Shown: positions 1 to 12,482, numbered from the stretch's first letter. The stretch: 64,000 nucleotides of DNA from Linepithema humile (GCF_040581485.1 NC_090133.1:27616139-27680138), one strand, 5' to 3'. The notes: generated by a model not told the origin, from the sequence alone. Numbers and translations: made by a program.

Positions 1-3000
1 GGTAGCATGTTTGGAGGAGCATATTGAGGCGCCGCGTAAGCGTTGGTCATCATAGGCGTCATTTGATGTAACATCACATCCCAATGTTGCTGTGGCGACT
101 GCTGCGCTAGTGCATCGTATCTTCGAGTATCACATGTATTACCCGATGTGTTCAGAATTGCAGTACAATTGTTATTCGAGTGCTGTGCGTACGCCGATAG
201 GCGAACATTGTGCTGGCGATTACGCGTTCTGTTTCCTGCAAAAAAAGTTATATACGTGATTTATTTTGCAATTATCAGATTTTTCGTAAAACAATTCCTT
301 TTTTAACAATTCTTGCTTGCAAATGGCTTTAATTGTCACTTTTCCTTATAACAAGAGTTTTTAAATTGTACAATTGTATAATTACCTTTAGCAGTTGCAG
401 TTTGTTTTCCTTTCTGCGAAGCTTGACACGAGGAATCTTTGCCATTTAAGTTTTTCGATCCTTGCTTTGGTAGTCTTGCATTTGGCACACTAGTATTGTT
501 CGAATACGAAGTGTTGGGAATCTCATTACTTGCTCCCTCATTGTACGTTAATGAACAGTTCTGCATTCCATTCACAATACGATCTACTTCTTCTGGCATA
601 TATGGGATATCTGTAGAAAAAGTTGTTCATAAAATGCAACATTAATGAATTCTTTTATATGATCTTTCATATGATTAATAAATTACTGTTAGCATTAGAT
701 GGTACGCCTAGAGGTTGCATACTGTGCTGACCCGGCCCATATGCTACAGTTCCATAATAAGTTGGATTTAAAATACGAAAAGTATCCTGTGAACAATTTA
801 CATTCTGATTTTATATTTTCGAAACGATAAATTGCAATACTCTTTTAAAAATTGCGTACCTCTAGATGTAGCAGATGCAAATTATAAAAGAAATTTGATG
901 CGAATGTATCTAAAATAAAGCGTAAAAGAAAAGAAAATATTTATTAATGTTTAAGGAAAAGAAAATATTCATTAATAAACATAGTCGTCGATGATAAGAA
1001 AACGCAACTATTCTACATAAAAATTAATCAGTGAAATAAAGGGCTAAAAGCCATATTTTTAACTTCAACGAACACTTAAATTTACGTCAACGGAGAGAAT
1101 GTAAATTGTCTGTTATACTTCGTTTTGTATTCTTAAGCGCTTGGTTTTATGATGTCAAATTTCACTGAGAATGTCAGATCGAAATGTTTGAACAATTTCA
1201 ATAAATACATTATTATTCAGCACGTACATCTTGCTGTCGCTTTTAGCCCTTAAATTCATTTATTTTGATTTTTAAATCGTATGAGCTTTTTACAATTTAA
1301 AAATCAATATTAACGTCCAGTTTTTTTTAACTGTATAATTAATACATACGATCCATTTGGTTGTGTTCCCCAAAATTTCCTGGCATATATGGATAAAAGG
1401 CATAATTATTATCTGGCATAGCATAAGACATATTTGGATTGCCATTCGTATTTACTTGTGATTTACCTATAAATAATATAATTATAGATTATTATTACTA
1501 CACAAATTTCAAATTTGTTATAACATTTTAAATTATAATATGTTATTTATTGAGAATACTTACCATTGTAAGGTACAGGATAATTTTCGTCTGAAATTTT
1601 TGGTTTTGAGCACGAATTCTGAAAACTATTATCATAATTGTTAGATTTTTCAGTCTTGTTTCTTGCAGTGCTGTTCATTCTTTTAAATGCAGCATCAGTC
1701 TTTTTATGTTCTTCTACTGTCTCTTGCATCACATTGTTCAATACTGTAGACTGTAAATTGTCGGATGTAACTTCTGCAGCTTGATTAACAGCTTTTTCCT
1801 ACAAATAAAACACAGATGTGAGAAAGTATTTCTCTATGTATTACATAAATACAATGTTACATTCTTACATTTATCATACAATCCGCACAATCCTCTGCAC
1901 TGTGATCCTCTATTCGATAATTGTTTGTTTTACTAGAAGCAGATTTGATTATAAAATTAAAAAAAATTTATATCATAAAGTAGCATTATATTTGTGTTAG
2001 AAATATTTGTCAAATTTTCGACATTAATAAATTACATATATAATGTAATCTTTATAATCCAATTTAATAAAGTAATTAATACATACGAAATTTCGTTATT
2101 ATATCCATCGTTTTCAAAGCTGATTTTACTAATATCGTTATTGTTATCAATATCGACATCATCATTTATTGATACATTTTTATTTGTATTTGTTGTTCCG
2201 TTTGTCATACTTAGAGTATCTTTTCTCTTTCGCGTGAAATTATATGACTTTCTCCATCGTCGACCTAACAAGATACAAGATAAAAATTAGTTGTATAATA
2301 ATCATGTTAATATTAAATGATTCAATATAACCTTACTTGAATCGGAATTCATTGAATGGCTTCTATTGAGTGCCCAATTTTTTTGCCTATTTTTTTTAGG
2401 ATTTGGCAAGGGTTTTAGGGCATCATACGGCACAAATTTTTTCTCTCCTAAATCTTTAATAAAAACCAAGACTGGCTCTTTGCTTGATTTCATATCCTGG
2501 ATATATCCCTGAAGCCAAAGATGCCCTTGCTTCAGTTTTTGTTGCTCAATTTTATGCTCACCTTCGTTAGCATCGAAATCCGGTAAATTAACGCAAAATT
2601 TTTTATTTCTTTCGCATCGTTGTAGATCGTTTACACTAATTTCTATTAAACATTTGCCACCGACTTGTAGCTCATTGCTATTGTACCTGTTCCAGCCAGC
2701 GGACTTCACCTCTGCATACAAATAATTTTATTTTTCAACATTTTGTTTTTCAAGATATCAAAGAAGTTTTCTTATATTATTTTATATTTGATACATTTAT
2801 GAATTCAAATATGCACGCGTTATGTAATGTAAGTATATATTATATATTTATTTATACCTCGTTTCAATTCATGCCATATATCCAACTCTATATTGCGATA
2901 ATAATCAGGAGCCAAAGCTTTGGCAACTTTATAAGGAATAGGCGGTGTTCCCTTCCATTCTGACTGCGCTTCGTCGGCTGTATCACCATGTCCATTTTTA

Positions 3001-4103
3001 ACTTTCTTATATAAGTCTTCAACCAATTGTCTGTAAAAATATACCTCGTTACAAATAATTTATACATTTTTTAATATTTATCTTTAAATCACAATCCTTG
3101 AAGGGCCCATTCACGATTAATCGTGTAGCACAACATTACGTGTTAAAACAATTAATTGAACATAAATAGTGCTGATTTGTCCTTTTCTGAACTACTTTCT
3201 ACTCTCTCGTACTTTGAGTAAACTTATGTTGCACAATACGCAATGTTAACTGATCATAAATAGGCCCCTTTGCTGTAAAAGTATCACATGTATTACAAAA
3301 CTGAAAATTATAACTCACCCTCTAATGTCAAGATTTCCTTTCTGAAAAAACTTGTCATGTCTTAACGTTGCATTGCGATTATGTAACATTTTGTCAGCAA
3401 CAGTCTTTACGTTAGGCATATTATACATATACTTATACAAAACTTCGTAAACAATAGCTATCAAAAATTATAAGAAAAAAAAAGAAAATTAAACATCTTA
3501 AAATCTTTGTTAAATACATTGTCTAAATGTAAATTAATAGGAAATATTTACATACATTGGCAATAAGCAGCTGACTGAACAAAAGCCATAGGATAAACAG
3601 GCTCATATTGCTTGGATTCTGTGTGGCAAAGTAATATCACACCTTCTTTATAATTATTAGTCACATTTTCACATATTTTTTTATCTGCAATAAATATAAT
3701 AATATCTCTATTGTACAGCAGGGACATAGCACGAATCTCGTTCGGACCTCCCCATTCTGTAAAGCACTCCATTTCTTCTATATAATAATCGAACGATGTC
3801 ATTATAGACTATAAAAAAAGAAAACGAGATGCATGTATCAAATTATTAAACATGAGAACAATGTTATATCTACTTGAATAGACAGATACTTACATTTGTA
3901 AATAAATGTTTCTCCCTCTTCATAAACTCTGTGCACTCTTTTCTTACTTGCAAATGATAATGTTGAGTATGATAAATTTGTTCACTTACTGATCTGAATA
4001 AACAATTCGGATCTCTGGGCGTAGGCTTTCGAAAATAGCCTTCTTTTGCCAGCCACTGATCAACTGGTTCTTGTAATCGTTTCGACATTCTTCCAGTTGA
4101 CAT
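1..4103 (-). CDS. otu: Ovarian tumor (Otu)/OTUD4-like protein: OTU domain, Tudor domain, low-complexity tail; 3' part cut by window edge
   Basis: Eleven coding exons fit on the minus strand: 3894-4103, 3556-3808, 3319-3457, 2858-3030, 2337-2711, 2083-2264, 1564-1798, 1350-1466, 687-786 (or to 804), 386-610 and 1-235 (continues past the window). The ATG directly follows an acceptor (TTTTTAAG), so a 5'UTR exon lies upstream. Residues about 20-150 form the OTU cysteine-protease fold, with the Asp-Cys motif RDPNCLFRSV (D31, C34). A Tudor domain follows in the 2337-2711 exon (GWNRYNS to VPYDALKPLP). The remainder is rich in Asn, Gln, Ser and Tyr. The family includes Drosophila Otu, a cytoplasmic, RNA-associated deubiquitinase needed in oogenesis, and vertebrate OTUD4. 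Phases agree at every junction except between the 1350-1466 and 687-786 exons. Unusually, Gln137 sits where OTU proteases normally have the catalytic His. Confidence 0.92.
1036..1254. mobile_element. Foldback/MITE-like element in an otu intron
   Basis: The left end AAAGGGCTAAAAGCC is mirrored by GCTTTTAGCCCTT at the right end, about 200 bp apart. The interior has no coding potential. It lies in the intron where the otu exon phases do not match, so it may hide or have displaced a small exon. Confidence 0.5.
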
Positions 4104-5032
4104 CTTAAAAATAAATATATTATTAAAAATTTTAATACATATTTAGCTTCTTTTCATAAAGCAATATATTGTAAGTTTTCTTCGATATACTATATTTTGC
4201 AAGATAAAGATAGCAATTCCTCTTAATTTTCTACAGAAAAATAATAAACTACTGAAGAAACTGTACAATACGCATATCAAAGGCATCTAAAAGATGCAAA
4301 TCCTATTTTTCTACTAATATTTAAATATATACATGTGTTGTATCCACGTGTTGATAAATTGATAACATAGCACTTAAAAAAATATAGGACTTAAAAAATT
4401 GTTAACTTATCATTTATATAGAGAATTTATACATGGAGAAATGTACTTCTGGGAAAAAGAACTCTGAAGACTTTGAAAATCTGAGAGATTCCATATGATA
4501 ATGAATAAGCAAAGCTTCTTTAAAGACAAAATACGATACATATTTTTCTACTGTTTCTATTTTACATAGCATATGTTTTTCTATTGTTTCTCTACAAATG
4601 TTATTTCTATATAAATGTAAACATTTTCTTAAACTCTGTATTTGGAATGATTTATATAAACTCCATTTGTGGAAACATGGAAGAAGAAAATAAATACTGA
4701 TTCAAAGAAGGTTAATTGTGTGTGTTCTGTGGTTTAGGTCAAGATAAAATAGAACATTATGTGGAGGAATGTTTAATAGTGAAGGAACGGTTCAAGGAGA
4801 TGGGCAAAGGAAAAATTAGGAAAAATAAGGGAGACAAAAGAGAAGGTGTTAGTGAAATTACGGAAAGAAAAAGAAAACAGAAAAGAAAAGCGTAGGAAGT
4901 AAGTGTAGAAGTAGGCAGAGGAGATATAGGATGTGACTTACGAATAAGATGTGGTGGAGTGTAATTAAAAGGAAAAAAAAATAAAGGTAAAAGAAATAAA
5001 AATAATGATGTAACAAATAATATGTAAAGTAA

Positions 5033-5194
5033 CCCATACAGCACAAATCTTCAGGATATCCTCAGGATATCCTCAGGATCCTCAGGATATCCTCAGAACA
5101 TCGAGGATATTTCAGAGTCCCAAGGATGTTCTGAGGACATCGAGATCTCCCCAAGATGTCCTAAGAATATGTAGGATATTTTGTGCTGTATGGG
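5033..5194. mobile_element. Short inverted-repeat element with internal CTCAGGATATC repeats
   Basis: Perfect 15-bp terminal inverted repeats (CCCATACAGCACAAA and its complement) enclose 162 bp. Inside are three to four imperfect copies of TCAGGATATCC (5050-5097), followed by related GATGTCC/GAACATC pieces. It is non-coding and non-autonomous. The flanks do not show a convincing target duplication, so the superfamily is left open. Confidence 0.7.
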
Positions 5195-5504
5195 AAAATG
5201 TAAGGTAAACCAAAGAAAATCAAATGTAAAATATAAAATAAAAATGTAAATAGAAAAATAGAAAATAAGTAATAAGTAAGAAGAAATGTCAATTGGAAAG
5301 AAACATTACAAGATGATATAAATAAAAAAAAATGTTAAGAAGAAAAGAGATAAAAGGAAGAATTGTATTGGATTGTGTTATATTGTAAATAATATAGTTT
5401 AATATAGAACAATTTTGTAAGATATAAAATAAGGCGAGGTATGGATGATTGAATGTGTTCTAGACTTCTAAACTTGACTGTTCTAGACTTGAATGTTTCT
5501 ATTA

Positions 5505-5976
5505 CTTCTTTTGTTCTGTTAGCATTTTTTTGTGTTTCAATACAATAGTTTCAGAGAATTACATTTATTTAAATTTTATATTTTGTGTAATTTATCTTCA
5601 CTTTTTATAGTTTACTTATAGTATGTGATAAAGATAAAATTAAACAACAAAAAATGCTTTTATGTCTAATATAATTTTTATATCTAAACAAAACCAAAGC
5701 TTAGTTTACACTGATTGTTTAGTACACGTACCAAGTACTAAATCTGCTTCTTTGATAGGTATAAATTGTTTAGTGTAAAATATACCCCAATCAAAGAAGC
5801 AGATTTAGTACTTGGTATGTGTACTAAACAATCAGTGTAAATTAAGCCAGTCTCTTCTTGGCAAAAGCTGAATATATATATATATATATATATATATTCA
5901 TAAAATTTAAATAAATGTAATTCTCTGAAACTATTGTATTGAAACACAAAAAAATGCTAACAGAACAAAAAAAAGT
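5505..5976. mobile_element. Large foldback element with 75-78 bp arms, enclosing a second MITE
   Basis: The left arm (about 5505-5579) reads CTTTTGTTCTGTTAGCATTT onwards. The right arm (about 5900-5976) is its near-perfect reverse complement, with one extra A. The interior contains the separate MITE at 5699-5847 and a (TA)n run at 5874-5896. A frame crossing the right arm is not taken as a gene. Confidence 0.7.
5699..5847. mobile_element. Palindromic MITE, family B copy 1
   Basis: The ends GCTTAGTTTACACTGATTG and CAATCAGTGTAAATTAAGC are inverted, and the complementarity runs inward for over 55 bp (TAGTACACGTACCAAGTACT and onward). It is about 149 bp with almost no unpaired centre. A second copy is at 7518-7665. 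Confidence 0.8.
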
Positions 5977-6718
5977 AGTTCTTCAAATAAATTCGAAACA
6001 TGTAAAATATATGACGTTAATGGAAATTGATTTGAGTGAGTTATTGCTACAAGATGCAGATAGTATCATGGTTATAGACAATGGATATAAAAATTTTTGC
6101 ATATTAAATATACATTTCGAACGACTCTAGTAACAAGAAACAATCGCGTTTGTTTATCGTCAGCGAATTCTTATACTTCTTCCGTCTTTGTGAAATTCAA
6201 GGTCGAGAGAATCTTTGTAAAAGAAATATTTGCTCCCTCCAAACCTGAAACCGAATCCTTTATGAAACACGAAGCCGAAAAACATCAATTTAATCAAAAA
6301 CTAAAAAAAACTGATCTTGCATGAGCATTCCTAAGAAAGTGTTTATTATTCTTACCTTTCGATTTAAGCTCTTACCAAACAACGTCACCGATACTCAATG
6401 ACCACTTCTTCTTAACACAAGATACATCGACAATCCCTTCCAAACAACTTGTCGCATTCAGTCACATTCTTTTCTATGATCCTCGAAAGATCGTTATAAT
6501 CGATAATATAAGCGATTGATATCGATATTAATCATATCGAATTATGCTATTCGCAAATTCGCCCCCTGTATTCGATAATGACATTTACACGGATATTCAA
6601 CACCTTTCAAGTGACAAAATACACTTTTGCAGAGTGAAAAATAAATCCGTTCAACTTTATACAGCAATAGTGCAATAAGGTCGATCTAGTAATGTCAAAA
6701 TTAATAACTACACAATGC

Positions 6719-6726
6719 GCGCCAAA
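6719..6726 (-). promoter_or_regulatory. E2F-like site TTTGGCGC upstream of otu
   Basis: The minus strand reads TTTGGCGCGC at 6717-6726, an exact match to the E2F core TTTSGCGC. It lies about 2.6 kb upstream of the otu ATG, near where an untranslated first exon could start. A single 8-bp match is weak evidence. Confidence 0.25.
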
Positions 6727-7073
6727 TTGAACATTTATAATTATATTTGAGCGCATTCAGCAGATACAACAGAGCGCTCACTGTCATTGGATACAAGCGA
6801 CACAAGTATCATTCTATTTCTGTTACTCCATTGAATGCCAAGAAGGATAGAATAATATTTTAGCGTTTTCGATATACGGATTGATCGATCCAAGATTGAT
6901 GAATGACGTCATTGCATCGTCTCCACCACGAAGTAAGAATAAGAAGATTCATCTGCACAGATTAAAAGTGGTGATAAAAAATGTTCCGCGTGGCGCCAGA
7001 TTAGCAAAGGTTTGAATAAAATAACTTGCAACATTTCGTCGCCACTTTAAGTATTCGTACATACCAATATAGG

Positions 7074-7362
7074 TCGGTATTCATAGTCCGTTCTTATTCC
7101 AGAATTATCTTAAGTACTGTCTTAAGATACTAATTTGGCTTTTTGATTGGTTCATAGCATTTTAAGACAATTCTTAAAACAATCTTAAATATAAGAAAGG
7201 ACTATGGCCGGTATTCATAGTCCGTTCTTATATTTAAGATTGTCTTAAGTTTTGTCTTAAAATGCTATGAACCAATCAAAAAGCCATATTAGTATCTTAA
7301 GACGACGATGACGACGACTTAAGACGATCATAAATATAAGAAATGACTATGAATACCGGCTT
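7074..7362. mobile_element. Two head-to-head copies of a MITE forming a long hairpin
   Basis: The end motif GGTATTCATAGTCCGTTCTT occurs at 7076 and 7211, and its complement ends near 7362. The two halves (about 7074-7206 and 7207-7362) are largely reverse complements. They share TTTTGATTGGTTCATAGCAT and its mirror ATGCTATGAACCAATCAAAA. The second half has a GACGACGATG insertion. A related fragment is at 13168-13215. Confidence 0.75.
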
Positions 7363-7517
7363 ATGAATACCGGCCATAGTGTTATGTTCAATTGTGTTAA
7401 TGCTTAATAAGTGTGTAAAGTTTTTTCGTCTTTTCGTCTCATCATCTGTCATTGTCTGTTATTTACAATTTCAAGACAGCTACGAATCGGAACCGGCGAA
7501 CCGGAACATTTTCACTG

Positions 7518-7687
7518 GCTTAGTTTACACCGATTGTTTAATACGCGTACTAAGTACTAAATCAGCTTCTTTGATTGGTGTAGATTTTACACTAAACGAT
7601 TTATACCTATCAAAGATGCAGATTTAGTACTTGGACGCGTACTAAACAATCGGTGTAAACTAAGCTATTTAGTGTAAGCTAAGCCAC
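7518..7687. mobile_element. Palindromic MITE, family B copy 2, plus a partial extra end
   Basis: GCTTAGTTTACACCGATTG at 7518 is mirrored by CAATCGGTGTAAACTAAGC ending at 7665. Its internal sequence matches the copy at 5699-5847. A third, partial end (TTTAGTGTAAGCTAAGCC) follows immediately at 7668-7687, suggesting a nested or repeated insertion. Confidence 0.8.
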
Positions 7688-9327
7688 TTTTTTCTCTCTA
7701 CACTATCTAGTTAAGTCTTTTTAAGACTAATGTCCACGATGCTAGAAATCGATTCGAGAAATGTATAACCAATCAACTTGTAGTTTTTATGGAAAAACGG
7801 CAATTTTTATTGGTTATATGTTTCTCAAATCGAAATATTGGACTGATTTCTGGATATTGGTCTTTATATTCGCTCTCTTCAATCTCTGTGTAAAAAGTGA
7901 GCAAATTTACTAAAGTATCTATGATCTTATTGGTCAATAATAACCTAGTAAATTTGTTTTTTTTGTATTTTTCACTACAGCGCATGTTACAAAATCAACC
8001 CTAGCAGCACTGTGAAGAACAAAGATAGTTCGTAAGTTGTGATCTCTCTCTCGCGCGAATATCTGAATCGTTCTCGATCAACATAAAATTTTACACATAA
8101 ATTCTATTCGATCATGTTCATAATATATATTTCTTATATTGAAAAAATAAATAGAATTATTTCTTAAAAAAAATCGCAATTTTGTTTAATAAGAAGTTAA
8201 TACTGTTATTTTACAAATCTAGGTTTTAAATCTGATTTTTAATCTATTCTTGAAAAGCTCAGTTTTGGATATTGTGTTTGATACTGTTTCAGAATGAAAA
8301 TTTTCCGTTATTAATTTTAATAATAATAATATTCATACCTTGCATTCTATTCTAAATGTGACTGATTCCTCAATCAATTCCTAAAATAAAAATCCTTCGT
8401 AAATTAATAAACTTTAGCTAGGGCCGAAAAAGAATAGACACCAATGAGCTTTTGTACAAATTATTTTTTTTTATTTCTCGTAATTTTATCGGAATGACAA
8501 TGCGATGTATACGAAATATTAAAAAAGTACAATAGCCCGTTTATATAAAATATGATTTTTACATAAGATTGACCACTGTGTTTGTGTGTGCTTCCACGAT
8601 GTTTCCTGTAACGCAGCATGCAATACTGTAGACAATTTTGCCTGTTCAAAAATAACGAATATTTGCATGTGCAGCCTTCAGTATAAAAAAGAACTACATT
8701 CTTCGACAAGATGACGATTCCGCGCAATACTCTGTGGTCCTTCGATCTGAGTTTTTATTTCATAAAATAAAATTTCTAACTTGCTCTATTTACTAATCTT
8801 TTTTTCTTTTTTTGTCACAAATTTCTCCCAAGTTGAGCAGCTTCACTTAAGTGACTGCTTTATAGAAATAATATTTGTCTCGTGTTTAGCAACAAAAAAG
8901 AATAGATACTGCAAGAAGCAAGTTAGAAAAAAGCTTACAGCTAGGAGCTGTATCTTACAGATAGAAGGGTTTATATCTGTTTTTATTCTCGTCATTGTCT
9001 AATTATTGCCAAATTATCTCTCGAGGCGAGTAGCAGCGATATCGTCATCAACCGCATGATTCAACATTGGACGTTTTGAATCAAAAGTCTTTCGATACTT
9101 AACTTCTGACGTAACTTCTGAACTCGCCAAAAGAAGCCAGTAACAGTAATAGGATAAGTATAATTATAATATATTACGACTAACACAGTGCTTCGGCATT
9201 CACGCTTTTTTTCCTTGGCAATGTATGAATAATTGTTATAAAATGTCACGGATATAGAAAATGGAAGAAGCGACAAGTCGCACCATCCCTGTTTCTTTCC
9301 TGCGTTCCTTTTCGTGCGGCAGCTTCT

Positions 9328-12300
9328 CTAAGCGGCTATCTTTTCAGCATCAATCGCTGAAACAAATAATGTTGTGTCAGTATACACCATATATCACATT
9401 TCGGATTCAAGAATGAGAATAGAAAGTATATGAACCTTCTTTGGTGGGCAAAGGATTTTTCTCAAGGGTTTCTGCATGCTTCAACTTCGCTGGATCAAAG
9501 TTTTCGATACCAGAGATCAGTTGTTGTTTCCCCTTTTCTTGCTGAATCACTGTGCAATGAGTAATATAATTTTATTATTTTATAAATATATCATAAATAA
9601 TTATTTAAAACATAATAAAGTATTATTTTACTTATTATTCTGTAATAAATAAGTAGCTTTTTATGTCTACTTGAAAACGTCACATTCTACAGAAGAATAT
9701 TTATATAATATAAATATATTTCTCATAAAGCAAATGTATAAAAATACATTAATCTTTATGTAATCTTTTACATTTTTCTTATACATTACACAGGGTGTCC
9801 GGTAATGTAACTGTAGGCGTGCCAGCGGCAAATCGCACGTCGCACGGCAACGAAATGTTTGGTCGCGTGACAAATCGCAGACGCAGATGCAGACGTGCGA
9901 ACAATAGCAAGCGGGCAGAAGCCTACAATAACATCCTCTAGCTGCGCGCTTATTCGGAAATCTTTTTTAATTAATACTTAAATAATTATTGCGAGAATTG
10001 CAAAATAGTAAAGAACTTTTCTGTTCTGTTTAATGTGCTCTATACGCTCACGAGCGTTGGTCCGTGAGTTACCGGACATCCTGTATATACAATCTTATAT
10101 GTACAATCTCATATTTTTATACTCATTTATTAACCTTTTTGTTATTTCAATATTTTTCTAAAAAATTAGCAAATTTGTATTTTATTAAGATTAATTTGAT
10201 TATCAAAATATTAATTACTATTAAATTTTAATTCTCACTTATTAAGTTGGTTTACTTGTATAATTTAATCAAGAAAAGAGAGAGAGAGATTAATCTACAA
10301 TTTTATGTTTGTAAAGATCAAAAAATTATACAAGATAAATTATTGCTTAATTTTAATTTATATTAAATTCGTTCTATCTATACAAATAATTTCAAAGTCT
10401 TTACCATCTTTATCAGGTAATGGATTTTTCTCCTGGGTCTCAGTGTGTTTCAGACTTGCGGTGTCAAACTTCTCAATGCCGGCAATCAGCGTTTGCTGGG
10501 TCTTCTCCGCGGCAACATCTGAAAGTAGGCCAATCGATTTTAGAAATAGCGATGAATAATTACATGTAAGCAGGAAAACTAGAAATGGAAAAACGTGTCA
10601 CCTTGCTAGATAGCTGGACTGTGGTATCCAACATCTAGCTTGAGAGCAGAGGAATAAAGTCAATGTTTATTTATACGATTTATACGTCATGTGATCGATA
10701 AGCGACACGATTAATCAACGACTAGTACTGTTTGCCGTCCTCACTCTTTCTTTATAAGGAACTTACTATTAATACTTTACACAGTCAGTTAAAGATCACG
10801 CATCTTCACAAGGCAAAATCACACGTTGTATTTGATTTAAAGTTAAAATTGTCAAGCAATTGAATTTTTTTTACTAAATTTACAAATATATACAAATTTT
10901 ATGTAATGAATATGCAATGTTAATGAGGAATTTATGATCAAATAGAGTTTTTAAATTTATTTTCCTGATCTATTGATCAGGAATATAAATTTATATATAA
11001 ATATTGATCAATTTTTTGCTATATCAAAAATGTCCCAGAACACCTAAATTAAATTACAGATCTAATTTGTAACCATTTTGACCCTTAGAAGACTTTCAGT
11101 AAGATTTTCAAATCATAAAAGTTAATTAATGACAGACTATCTTTGATAATATTGCAATCGTTTGTATTCTTACGTGATTTGTAACTCGAAAGCTCTTGGT
11201 ACTTGGACATTTTTGTTGAAGCAGTTACAAATTAAATAAAGGAATCCGTATAAAATAAAAGATAGAAAGAATTTAGAAAGCCTTGTGTAAATACTACACG
11301 AGTATTTTTCTAAATTCTGCTATTATTTTGCCTTGTAAAGTCGTACAATAAAAAGTGTGCAACGTAAGATTCCAAGTGAGCCCAGAAGTTAGTATCATCG
11401 TCAAATCGACCAGTACATTATTTCTTCATCCTCATTTTAAGACAAAGCTTTGCGTGCAAGCGATTTCCGTAAAGCAAAAGCGACTGCCACTGCCACCAGG
11501 AAAGAGTCAAGAGAAAACTCTTTATCGCAATGCCAGAATTCCAGAAGTCCCCCACACAATTTTAAGGAGCGATACCTTTGGCATTAGGCAGTACAATCTT
11601 CTCTTTCGTGTCGGCGTGCTTCAATTGATCTGTCTTAAAGGTTTCCAAACCGTGTATCAACTCAGAGTGCTGCCGCTCCTGTCGCACGTCTACGTCAGCA
11701 ATTCACACATTTTTATTGCAGCTGCAGTCGTTTTTATTGGAGCTCCGCACCGCTCAAATCGCTTCCTTTAGTTTGACAATTTGTACGAGCAAACTCAATT
11801 TTTCCTTGCACCTTGTATTTAGCGCTAAACGTGCTCGAATTATGTGTCTTATATGATTTAGTAAATTTGATAAAGATTGAAATCCATGTAGCTAGGTTTA
11901 ACGCTAAATGCAGATGCGGAATCTAGACTTGTATTTAAGTTTTATGTGAAGTGTAGAATACAAGATTCATAAAAATTCATAAGAATTCATAAGAATTTTT
12001 ATCATAATAAAAAAATATTATATTAGTTATACTATACAGTATATTCCTTAAATTACTATAAAGTAAACTCCTTGAATCTCAAACACATTACAAAAAAGTT
12101 ATAAAAATGAAATAAACGAAATTTAATCTCAATTCAACGAAGATTAATCTCGAGTAAAATTAAAAATGGCTGAACAAATAATGAAATTATAAAACAATAG
12201 AAACAAAATGAGCCAGATATTAATGCGAACAAACTTGTATTGTGTTATAAAAACCATTAATATACACATGTGTCTGACTCATTTTGTTCCTATCGTTTTA

Positions 12301-12482
12301 TAAAATTAAGATATATTTTTATGTTCACATACCTTCGGCAGAGGGTAAAACATTCTTCTCAGCAGTGGCGGCTTTCTTCATACAACCATGATTAAAGGTT
12401 TCCAATTCGCTTTTCAAGTCTAGAGCTACTTTTGGCAGGTCCTTCAACGATGGACTCGACATGGTTCAGCCTTATACTCCTT
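9328..12482 (-). CDS. cib: Ciboulot / beta-thymosin family actin-binding protein with four repeats
   Basis: Five exons fit on the minus strand: 12333-12482 (ATG at 12462), 11576-11689, 10405-10518, 9436-9549 and 9328-9356 (stop TAG). All junctions are phase 1, giving 166 aa. Each of the first four exons carries one WH2/beta-thymosin repeat with a LKxxxTxEKxxLP-type core: AATAEKNVLP, LKHADTKEKIVLP, LKHTETQEKNPLP and LKHAETLEKNPLP. The C-terminus is IDAEKIAA. The family binds G-actin in the cytoplasm and promotes barbed-end assembly; Drosophila Ciboulot acts in brain metamorphosis and has three repeats, from general knowledge. An acceptor 20 bp before the ATG shows that a 5'UTR exon lies upstream. 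A polyadenylation signal may lie near 8982-8987. Confidence 0.95.
9789..10086. mobile_element. MITE in the last large ciboulot intron
   Basis: The ends are ACAGGGTGTCCGGTAA and TTACCGGACATCCTGT, inverted and about 297 bp apart. The interior is GC-richer than the flanks (GTGCCAGCGGCAAATCG) and has no open frame of note. It lies between the ciboulot exons at 9436-9549 and 10405-10518. Confidence 0.7.
12187..12303. mobile_element. 117-bp palindromic MITE in ciboulot intron 1
   Basis: TTATAAAACAATAGAAACAA at the left is mirrored at the right by TTGTTCCTATCGTTTTATAA. The shared inner core is AAAATGAGYCAGA. It is about 30 bp from the ciboulot first coding exon donor. Confidence 0.7.

Larger units (their letters stand above)
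4104..9327. other. Intergenic stretch between otu 5' end and ciboulot 3' end
   Basis: No convincing protein gene is visible. The stretch holds several foldback elements listed separately (5033-5194, 5505-5976, 7074-7362, 7518-7665). The likely upstream promoter and 5'UTR of otu lie around 6.4-7.0 kb, and the ciboulot 3'UTR lies at about 8.97-9.33 kb. A frame at 6097-6324 encodes a Lys/Glu-rich tail, but it has no recognisable family and no clear splice partner. Confidence 0.6.

Noticed and set aside
4757..5046. Minus-strand frames rich in Phe/Leu/Pro
   Set aside because: They translate an A/G-rich low-complexity tract; not protein-like.
11355..11771. 138-codon plus-strand frame
   Set aside because: It lies antisense to ciboulot exon 2 (11576-11689), which fits the beta-thymosin repeat exactly; the frame is a shadow.
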